A DNA stretch of 64,000 nt from the NCBI GenBank assembly GCA_002794735.1, contig NBAZ01000024.1, forward strand, positions 161,459 through 225,458. Direction: 5' to 3'. The position numbers and the translations under genes were made by a program. Below are positions 47,501 to 56,475 of the stretch, in pieces. Within the stretch, counting starts at the first letter, position 1; every line of letters starts with the position of its first letter. This DNA comes from Pyrrhoderma lamaoense (Eukaryota > Basidiomycota > Agaricomycetes > Hymenochaetales > Hymenochaetaceae). The notes beneath the pieces are model-generated. The model worked only from the letters and a program-made list of their open reading frames with translations. It was not told where the DNA came from and did not search any database.

Positions 47501-49709
47501 AAATTCTTTTTTCCCTTTCTTATATTTAACCAGTCGCACAGCCGTTGCAGCCCATATAAAAAGTCCATCTGCGGCGTCACCCAATATTTTCATATTCTCC
47601 TCCCAAGGCCATTCAGGTTCTATTTCAATCCTACCGTCGTCCCTCAACTTCCCCAGCTCAACTTTTATATATTTTAGGACATCGCTCTTGGCGTCTTCTG
47701 ACTCATGATCTAGATTCATGTGGCGCAGTTGTAGTCGTTTGAGCTCCTCAGGTGAAGCGATATCTTCCTCTGGTCGACTAGTGACAAGAAAGCGGTAGTT
47801 GGAAGGTAGCGTCTGTAGTTTCTCCTTGATTAACCTGATATACGGCTCCCGCTCTCCTTTGCTTCCGCACTCGTCAAGAGCATCGAGAACGATGAGAATT
47901 TCATCCTTTCCCTTTCCTTCCTTTATAATCCCTTGAAGAGGGTCAGAAAGCAAGATCTCGAAGGCCCTTTCTGGTGTAGCAGTGGTTATATCACTTGCAT
48001 CAAGCTGAGAATTGATTGCCTCGGCAGTTTTCTGGCATCGTTTGGCTAAATCGAACGCGATAGTACGGAAGATATATGCAGGATCGCTTTTGTCTCTCAG
48101 AAAGTACTGATGAGAACCGAGTTGGCCATTCCTCTGGTAATTTTCTGCGATTGTTGTAGCGATCGTGCTCTTGCCTGTTCCTGCACGTCCAAGGATGAAA
48201 AAGACATTGGGTGCATTAGTATCTTGTATCCACCCCCTATCTCTTTCAAGACCTCAGCACGTGTTCCTTCCAGACAGATCTGGCGGTCGGTCCTACCCTC
48301 ATGCTTCGGTTGTAGTTTCTTTTCGAGTTCTACGAGTAAGGTTTGTTTAATACGTGTACATGAAGATAGATGCTAAACCAATTGTCTAAACTTACTTTCT
48401 TTGAGTTTCTCACTAATTTCTACCCGAGCTTCTTCCCGAGCTTCAATAATGTCCTGTCTGATAAACGCTGATTCAAGTTCACTCTTTAAGTTTACAAGTG
48501 TAGCTTCAAGATTCTCTATTGTAGCTTTCTTGTGTTGCATGAAGGCACGGACTAACAATATAGCGCAAATATGAGCAACGTGAGTTATACATGTACCTTT
48601 GCGTAACTCACGAATGAAATTCTTCCGTGCGTAGTCTTGTATGAGATCACTACACCTAGTGATAAATACAAAAATGTTGGTGATGGTTAATCGCAAAGAA
48701 TCAGATGGATTGTTGAAAACAGAAGTGTCTTTAATGACTGAGAATAATTCCATGAGACTCTTCACGAGATCCCTGATTCGTTTATCGGTATTGATCTGAG
48801 TAGCGATAATCTGGAAGGACTAAGTATATAATAGTAAAAATGTGATGCTGTACAAGGATTCACATTCAAGAATGCTGTTGTTATGGACCACGCTACTTTC
48901 AGATATGGGCTTGCCTGCCAAGGATCCGGTCAACATGGGGACTAATGCCAATAACCTTAAGGTTACTCACATCTGCTATGCTACCTCCAAAATCGACAAA
49001 TGCAGTGATAGTATAACCCAGTTCCACCAACGATTGGCATGCATTACTCTCTGCTACGCGCTTTGCCGTATCAAATATCATGTTAACGTCCTCCGCAAGA
49101 TCGTCATGATAAGCGGATTGAATGTCAAGGAGGACTCGAGCAAGATTAATGAGAGTTATCTCAGCATTCTTCGTTTCGTCGGATGATCGAAGTCGTAAGA
49201 AGATGGAGTGCTGTAATCTAGACTTTGATTGTAGGGAAATAGCAATATCTATTTCTCGTTTATCAGTGTTCAAATGAGCATAGATTCTACTAGATGTTAT
49301 ACCTTCGTTGTTCTTGTCCTCAGTAAGCAGGTCACTCAGTACACATTCTCTATATCCAATTCGCCTATTTCCGAAAAAAGATTCCCTCTTCAACTCAATC
49401 GCAATCCTGGTCCCGTTGTCCGAACACGTGCTAAATTATGAAATGGAGTCAGTTTTCGTGATGATAATAGTTGGATTAAGTGTTAGACGTACATCGGAAA
49501 TGTCTCGTTCCACGTAGGTGGTAGACCGCTTACTGATCTCGTTCTGAAGCTCTGATCGCCATAGATGATCTTGACGTATATATCTGACGCTCTTGCTTTG
49601 GCGGGTAAGGATATATCAGAACGAGAAACTAGTATGGGGAGTTAGATAGATGGTCAAGGATAGCTATAGTACTCGAAAACGAACCTCGAAGGGTGTAGAA
49701 TGAAGGCAT
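44577..49709 (-). CDS. NLR copy 6: C2-like / helical / NACHT / WD40, one 1-nt frameshift
   Basis: Exons (complement): 49685-49709, 49493-49628, 49303-49430, 48971-49248, 48864-48914, 48612-48810, 48396-48551, 46841-48329, 44577-46793. The sum of 4,679 nt is one short of a multiple of three. The missing base lies at the C-run 48233-48237, where other copies have 'tccaatcttctatc'. The frame breaks about 12 codons before Walker A (GRAGTGKST). Downstream, NACHT and the WD40 exon read open to the normal tail (DGWLTGRNKKLL, WIPPDLRRS). Exon 3 is three codons longer than in copy 1. If the run is mis-sequenced, the gene is intact at 1,559 aa; otherwise the C2/helical part is separated from NACHT. The upstream element is diverged (GCCTCGTGGC, 49808). 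Confidence 0.77.
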
Positions 49710-50113
49710 GGCCAAGGCATCAACTAAGGCTTGAGGAGTAAGGAGGACGGGGGATTAGAAAAAACGGAGGAGTACATGTGTGGGAGATGAAGCTAATACG
49801 AAGAAGCGCCTCGTGGCAGCCATGTGTTCGTTGATATCAATTCTTGATGATAGTGGGACAGAAGTCAATAGTAAAGCAATTTAAAAATCCCGCAAGGAAG
49901 GACTGATATATCTGATGCGTATGTCCTTCTCAAGAAATTGATGTAGGGAACCTCATGGTGATACTAGAAGTCCTAGATGATGCATAGATACGAGAGTCAT
50001 ACATGCCTGCCAAACCGAGTTACATCAAACTTCTGAAAGTCTCATTCATTAGTCGCATGCATGATGATATGATTTAAATGAATATCAAAAAACTTGATGT
50101 TTCAAGAACCTGG
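49710..50113. other. Upstream region of copy 6
   Basis: Contains a diverged upstream element, GCCTCGTGGC at 49808-49817, 99 bp before the ATG at 49709. Otherwise AT-rich with faint similarity to 62,400-62,480. No gene. Confidence 0.4.
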
Positions 50114-50856
50114 TGAAAACTCAACTTTGAGTCAGAGTTGAACCTTTTAGTCGTATGTAGTGGCGAGGACTTGGGGCTATGAGCCTGCCTACACCAGACA
50201 CGATGCTCAGGCCCAGTTTTGGGGGCTAAAAAGCGAGGAATTCGACTTCGGCCGGAGCGTAGAGACAGATAGCGACCTTAGGGCGTGCTAAGACTTCACT
50301 GACCAGTAGAAGCAGTAGAAACGTATAGAACAGAGCCCCGACTGAGACTGTAGTTTGAGTAAAAGTGTATATATTTCAGTCCGCCTGGACGACTTGCAGT
50401 ACGGTCAGAGCGTTACAAGCGTGCCCGGGCAGCCTAATTAAGCAGTACAGTAGTAGATAAGGAGTACAGGCGACTATTAGAGAGCTACTCGCGGGAGGGG
50501 GTGTAGAAAGATAGCGACCGAGAGGAGTAGACAGAAATTGATTTCCTCACCACGGCCTCAAGTCTGGAGGCTTATATAGCAAAACGCGAGATAAAGGGTA
50601 GATAATAAGAAAAGCATGGCGTCCAGGTGGATATATGCCACTGGACAAAAGTTTAAAGCTATCAAAAACGAGGGGACCATATAAACGAATCCTATCCTCG
50701 AGTAAGAGTAGAAAGTGAAGCTAAATAGTAAGAGAAATAGGCCAGACGCGCGGATGAGAGTAAGTAAGGAAGTATATCAGTAATGGACTCTTCGGGCGAG
50801 TTACAAAATGCATTATGAATACACTACGACCGGATATCTACTTAGTTGGTCCTACA
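50114..50856 (-). repeat. Older solo LTR, no target-site duplication
   Basis: TGAAAACTCAACTT ... GGTCCTACA, clearly the same LTR family but with many substitutions and small indels, including around the G-run (gcgggagggggtg). Flanks CTGG and GCGA do not match, and the right flank is an inverted WD40 scrap, so it marks a rearrangement point. Confidence 0.85.
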
Positions 50857-51030
50857 GCGATTTCACTAAAAACTTGAAAGTTTCTTGTCTCTGGCTCCAC
50901 CAATTGCACAGTGGCAGTGTGTGTCTGGACTACGGAGGGCGGAGATTTAATCAAAGGTCCTTTACGAGGGCATTCTTCCTGGGTTATGCATTTCATTTTT
51001 ACTTCCAAGTGTTACGGTCACACTAACTCA
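50857..51030 (+). pseudogene. Inverted WD40 fragment
   Basis: Plus-strand translation reads AISLKT, a stop, KFLVSGS, then VCVWTTEGGDLIKGPLRGHS, matching WD40 repeats 8-9 of the family (AISPKTGKFLVSGS, then VCVWNTEGGELIKGPLKGHS). All other NLR pieces are on the minus strand. It begins exactly at the end of the solo LTR. Confidence 0.75.
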
Positions 51031-51108
51031 TACTGAACTGCCACGGGTACACAGTTATGTTGAATAAAGTTGTTGATTACAAATAGTAATACAAATAAAT
51101 TTGTAACA

Positions 51109-52202
51109 TCAAGATGAAGTATTTTCAGAGGGAAAGCAGGAAGTCCATTGGTCACCTTTGTAGTCTGATAAGCGCAATTTTGTTGAAAAGCGTGTATTAA
51201 GGGTGCGTGGCCCATGATCGAGGGAGCGACGGAGATCTGAGGGAATCCACATCAGTAATTTGTTATCACTTTCAGTGAGCCAGCCATCATCTTCTAGGCG
51301 CCAGATATTTCCTTCTGACTTGGTATCTACAGACCAAACATGGATTGTTCCGTCTTCGGAGCTGGAGGCAAATTCAATATGCTTACTATAGGTTGTAGGG
51401 AATGGTGTGACAGACTTGACATATGTTGATGCACGAGATTGAAAGATGAGTATACTAGTTGATGTATTCCATACGCAGACAATTCTGTCGTCCGATCCTG
51501 AAATTATCCATTTACCATTGGAAGAAAAGCACACCGAGTTTACACTTCCCACATGGCCTCTTATTATACTACCCACTACTTGGCCAGTTTTAACGTTCCA
51601 AACTCGAATTGTCCTATCATCAGATCCAGAGACGATATATAGTCCATCGTAGGAGTAAGCGACGGACTTGACCCAATTTTCATGACCTTTGAGAGTGGAG
51701 AGTGAGTTGCCGGTCAAAGCATTCCAAATACGGATAGAGTAATCTCTCGATGTAGAGACAATCCTCTTTCCATCTTCCATCAGGTAGATAACATAAGGAA
51801 CAGACCCAGTCTGTATGGCCAATAAGTGGTCTAGCATCCAATAAGCCAGTTGCACCGTTCCATATTCGGATAGATTTGTCGCTAGAGCCTGAAGCAAGAT
51901 ATTTACCATCAGGAGAAAAGGCGAGCGAATTGACCTTGATCAGTCTGATATACGGCTTTCGAATCTCCCTATTTCCACACTTGTCCAACGCATCAAGGAC
52001 AGTAAGAACATTGGTCCTCGTCCCTGCCTTCTTCACTGCCTCGCAAAGTGGCTCGTACAGTAGAATCTCGAATGCCTTATCTGGTGTAACTGACTGAAGA
52101 TCGTTATCAACAAGCTGTGCTTTGATAGCCTCTGCAACAACCTGATCTTGTTTTGCTAGGCCATATGCAATAGTTCGGAAGATAAAAGCGAGGTTGCTCT
52201 TT
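51109..52202 (-). pseudogene. NLR copy 7: deletion chimera, NACHT fused to late WD40 repeats
   Basis: From 52202 downward the minus strand encodes part of NACHT (AFIFRTIAYGLAKQDQ, then Walker B LTVLDALDKCG and YIRLIK). It then continues in frame, without the NACHT C-terminal half or repeats 1-9, into WD40 (VNSLAFSPDGKYLASGSSDK). A small indel near 51,775 changes the frame; repeats 11-14 and the tail (DGWLTESDNKLL, WIPSDLRRS) then continue to 51109. There is no P-loop, helical or C2 region, and homology stops abruptly at 52202. DEC is replaced by DKC in Walker B. Likely non-functional. Confidence 0.75.
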
Positions 52203-52818
52203 CCTTATCTGTCCCACGTGCAAATGAATTAAGCAACTTTGATCTTGGACTACGCAGTAATCAAGGCACACAAATCAATGGATATAAAACTCTCTTCAAG
52301 TAGTAGCAGTGAAGCGTAGAAAGCTTATAATAAGTTGCTAACACACTCTGAGAGTGCGAGTGAAGTTAGTGATGAAGAAAGAAAGCATGTAAAGAGGTTG
52401 ACTAGATATATGGATAGTTATCTGAACTTTTCTTATGACGGGTAAAAAGGTTGTGACACGAAAAAGAGTGATAAGATTTATACGACCATGCATAGCGTCA
52501 GCTTGTAATATATCATTCAATCACTCGCGAGACGAGCTATAGACTACTCAGATGCGAGAGCTCCTGAGAAGTATTAATGCATAAGACCGGTTGAATGACG
52601 AAAGGGTTAGTAGAGACACAAAGAGAAGGACATTGAGTGCAATCGTGGAAGAGGCTAATAGAAGGAGTACTTGTATACATTGGTATCATAATTGATGCTA
52701 TTCCAGTACGAAAACAAAAAAATGACGCAAGCACAAAAGTGTAGAATAAGAAAACATAGTAAGATAATAGATAATGATGCGGATAATCTCGTAAGATTAA
52801 GGAAGGATATTATGAGAT
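52203..52818. other. Intergenic between copies 7 and 8
   Basis: AT-rich. 52,205-52,340 resembles 8,840-8,940 and 42,820-42,930. 52,560-52,800 resembles the start of the window (3' flank of copy 1). No gene supported. Confidence 0.45.
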
Positions 52819-53840
52819 TCATAGGTCAGGAGAAGGAAAACAAGCAGTCCACTGGTCGCCTTGATTGGCTGAAAGATACAATTTTGTTGAAAATCGTGTA
52901 TTTAGTGTGCGAATGCATGGCCCATGGACCAGTGAATGACGAAGGTCTGGGGAATCCATATCAGATATTTGCCGTTGTTTCCCGTTAGCCAGCCATCATC
53001 TTCCAGACGCCATTTCTTTCCTTCTTCCTCGATAGGTACAGACCAGATATGGGTTGTTCCATCATCAGAGCCTGAGGCAAATTTGATATGCTTATTGTCA
53101 AACGTAGGGAAGGCAGCGATAGAGTTGACTTCTGATGAAACACGAGCTTGGAAGAAGAGAACGCCCGTCGACACGTTCCATAAGCAGACGGTTTTGTCAT
53201 ATGATCCGGAGATTATCCACTTTCCATCAGGAGAAAAGCACACAGAGTTAACTCTGTACTTATGACCTGTTATTGGATCATACGCTGCTTGGCCGGTTTC
53301 AGCATTCCAGACTCGTATTGTTCTGTCATGAGATGCAGAGACAACATATAAGCCATCGGAGGAGTAAGCGACAGAGTTGACCCGATCAGAATGACCTTGA
53401 AAAGTGGAAAGTAGACTGCTATTGGAAACATTCCAGATACGGACAGTTTCGTCCCTTGATCCGGAGACAATCTTCTTTCCGTCGGGAGAATAACAGACTG
53501 AGTTAACCCAGCTTGTATGACCAATGAGTGGTTCTGCTTCCAATGAGCCACTTTTGGCGTCCCATATTCGGATTGACTTGTCTCGAGAGCCCGAAGCAAG
53601 ACGAGAGCCGTCAGGAGAAAAAGCGAGTGAGAAAACCCAGTCAGAGTGACCGTTGCATGTGATAAAATCGTCGTCGATCATATTCCATATTTGTATCACC
53701 GCGTGTCAGGGCTTTCTAGGTAGAGTAGTATAAGAGTCCACTAAGTGACCTAAGCAGACCTAGGGGTACCTGTAGATATATCTAGGAATATCTAGGAGGA
53801 AAAGTCTACTTAGATTCCCAACAACACTTAAGCAGACCTG

Positions 53841-53890
53841 TGTGGAGTCGGCTAGAAAATTGAGAAAAAAGTGCTCTAGCCGACTCCACA
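53841..53890. repeat. 16-bp perfect inverted repeat (hairpin) in the left arm
   Basis: TGTGGAGTCGGCTAGA at 53841-53856 is exactly complementary to 53875-53890, with an 18-nt loop. Likely a subterminal structural motif of the transposon. Confidence 0.85.
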
Positions 53891-54034
53891 TAAGTATTCT
53901 TAAGGTTATATAATATCATCTATGTAGACCATTTTTTTCTGTATTTTGGTCTGCTTAGGTCTACTTAAATGTCATAAAATTATATTCCCGTTGGTATATA
54001 TATTGACCTTATTTTATTAATATGCCTATATACT

Positions 54035-55190
54035 GACTACGAGTCATCGAGAGCGTCCCGATACCATTGTACTGTTGACTCTCACGAAGGAAACTATCTA
54101 CTTTGCGCAACTTTTGCATTGAAGCTTTTGTCCATCTTTCCATTGCAGTCACTCGTTCAACTTCCTCGTGCATTGGTTGGGCATATTTCGGATTTGCTGC
54201 AAGGTGGAAAAGCGCATGTGTAAAACTCTATAAAAGGGATCAGATATAAGATATTTAACATTCATTTGACATATGGATCTAAGGACCCGAGTGTACCCAC
54301 CACGGAGAATGTGTGAATAGTGGCGAAATTTAGCGTAAGCAAGCGCTGTGTTAACACATATACTGTTCTTTGTTCACCGGTCCCCATCGCTATCGCCATC
54401 AGCATCAACGACTACGGACAAGTGTTCGACAACGAGAAAGACGGCGTCGACAGTGCCGACGCGATTTTATGTTCTTATTTTTATTTCTCATTACCACCCA
54501 TCCCTATTCTCCTGTTGGTAGTAGTTGTATACTCTACCTTGCGTAGATTTGTAATTCTCGACTTGCATTCCCTCCTCCTCTCTCGCTCTTTACTGTCGCC
54601 GGCATCGACGAGCTCTATAACTCTTTACTCTGTATATACAGACTTTGACTCTTAAGCACCACCGTCAACGTGCCTGCCGTGTGCCAGTACATAAAAATCC
54701 AAAGCAATAGCCGAAATCGGACCCTAGAACTGATATAATCGAAATCGCCTGTTGCAGTAGATGGCATTTCACCAGCAGCTAAGTGCTACCTCTCTCACTC
54801 CCCAGCGTCCTGCACCGCAGGCTCCCCGCCGCGATGCTGAGCTTTCTTCCTACGCCTCAACGACAAGCTCCCTTGCTTCGGCTGGTTACAAGACTTCTTT
54901 CCAGTTCTCCTTTGCCTCATCGATGAGCCAAGAAAGCATATCATTCTGAGAGATGATTCAGTAAGAATGCCATATGATATATTGTAAGAGTCATCGTTAA
55001 ACTCACGGGCTTGTCGGGATAGTCCGGACCATATTTATCAATAAGGGCTTGACGGTGCTCAATAATTGGCCTTAAGTGCTTCTCCGCTCGGCGAGTTGTA
55101 GCGGGCACCGAAGTTTATAGCTCGCCAATAAGATTTCCAAAACTATCTCAACACTAAGCGGCGCATTCCAACGTACATATTTATTTCTCT
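54035..55190 (-). pseudogene. Captured cytochrome P450 fragment (four exon pieces)
   Basis: Minus-strand pieces in order: about 55007-55150 (RAEKHLRPIIEHRQALIDKY, then PDYPDKP, followed by a GTGAGT donor); about 54880-54945 (NDMLSWLIDEAKENWKEV, then a stop); 54301-about 54380 (LTQRLLTLNFATIHTFSV); 54035-54227 (SFTHALFHLAANPKYAQP, then KLRKVDSFLRESQQYNGIG). Intron edges are consistent (54946-55006, 54228-54300). The series matches the middle of basidiomycete P450s, from before helix I to helix K. The helix-K ExxR motif reads ESQQ, so its Arg is lost (codon at 54072-54074). The N terminus and the heme-Cys loop are missing. Carried inside the CACTA-like element. Confidence 0.7.
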
Positions 55191-55439
55191 GTATCAATTA
55201 TGTTCCATTCTTCAAGATACAAACTCGACATGGACTTCACCCCACGCAGGAATTGCCACATTGGCCAGCGCAGACGGACAACCTCAGACCCTGCCTCTGT
55301 AAATTCTTCCTCAGCAAGGTCATCAACATCCTCAAATACTACAATTCGCCCTGGACCGGGGTCACTGGAAAATCCAGATGAAGACGCTGTGTCAATTCAT
55401 TGCCACTCACTAGATGATGCTGCCTATGAACATGCAATT

Positions 55440-56029
55440 GAACAAGTTGTCCGTCATAGTGGTCGTGGTTGACTCAGTAGAAACATCCGTGAAAGTAGAA
55501 GATTCTGTAGAAATATCTGTAGCGGTACTTATTTCCGTACTGAGATCGAATATAGTCGAGGTATCTGTGTCAAGTTCAGTCATGAAAGACGTAACAGTTT
55601 CCGTGTCAGTTGTGGTCGTGGGTTTGGGCTTGTAGCCACTGAAGAACCAAAGCGGGAACGAAAGAAGCGGGAGTCCTGAGAAGTTGCAAGAACAGATTGT
55701 GGTGGTGGTGGTGATGATATAGGCTTGATCTCGGGGGATGCAGACTCAGAAGCAGCAGAAGTTATTTCATTATTTGGGGCCGACATTACAGATATCGAGC
55801 CTTGTCTCGATGACGGTTGTGTAATGTCTGATAATTCCTTCATGTTTAGACCTTGACGTGATTCTGGGAGGTCTGAACATCGATGCCAGCTGACATTCTT
55901 GCTACTAGAAGCACTCTCACGGCGAATTGCTTCTTCCAAAATTTCATTATTAGCTAATGCACGTTGCATATTTGACCGAGTAAGCTTCAGAGAAGTTTCT
56001 AACACTGTTTGTGTTCTAAGTGTCAGCAA
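55440..56029 (-). other. Ser/Thr-rich reading frames, not recognised
   Basis: A 149-aa frame (55580-56029) starts MLTLRTQTVLETSLKLTRSN and is rich in Ser, Pro and Glu. Just downstream, another frame gives a repetitive Thr/Ser stretch (TDTSTIFDLSTEISTATD) over about 55,440-55,630. Composition suggests a captured piece of a cell-surface or regulatory protein, but I do not recognise a family. A plus-strand Ser-rich frame at 55200-55472 is equally unassigned. Confidence 0.3.
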
Positions 56030-56310
56030 TGACTAGTTCTAGTACCAGTATTAGTCAGCAGAATGCTTAGTCAGCAGGGTCTGAAGACAAGGCACAACCA
56101 GCATACACTGATGTAGACAGAGACAGAGGAGAGGAGGGGCAAGAGGAGAGGAGGAACAGTGAGGAGGGGACAAAAGGATGTATTAGAAGGTACTAGTCTA
56201 GGAGGGAAGACAAGATCAAGACTGGGGGACTAGCTACTGACAGGAGAGGGGTATTTATACATGTGGGAGGCAGTGTGGGAATAATGAAAAAACCCGGCAG
56301 GGTCTATGGC

Positions 56311-56475
56311 TAAACTATTAGGCTAAACTAAGCTGTGCTAAGCTGTGTTAGATGAAACATAAGGAATAGGCTAAACTATGAGGCTAAGCTAGGCTGTGCT
56401 AGCTGAAACATAATAAACAGGCTAAATAATCAGGCTAAGCTAGGCTGTGCTAGCTGAAACATAAAATAGGCTAAT
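56311..56475. repeat. Tandem repeats of ~45-60 bp in the right arm
   Basis: Three imperfect units each begin AGGCTAAA and contain AGGCTGTGCTAGCTGAAACA or a close variant. They are followed (56,600-56,860) by many scattered copies of 'cttatgtaag' and 'ttagataagc'. Typical of transposon subterminal regions. Confidence 0.7.

Noticed and set aside
54320..54655. 111-aa plus-strand frame in the transposon
   Set aside because: Overlaps P450 exon remains on the other strand and becomes low-complexity (LLLSRSLLSPAS); no recognised domain.
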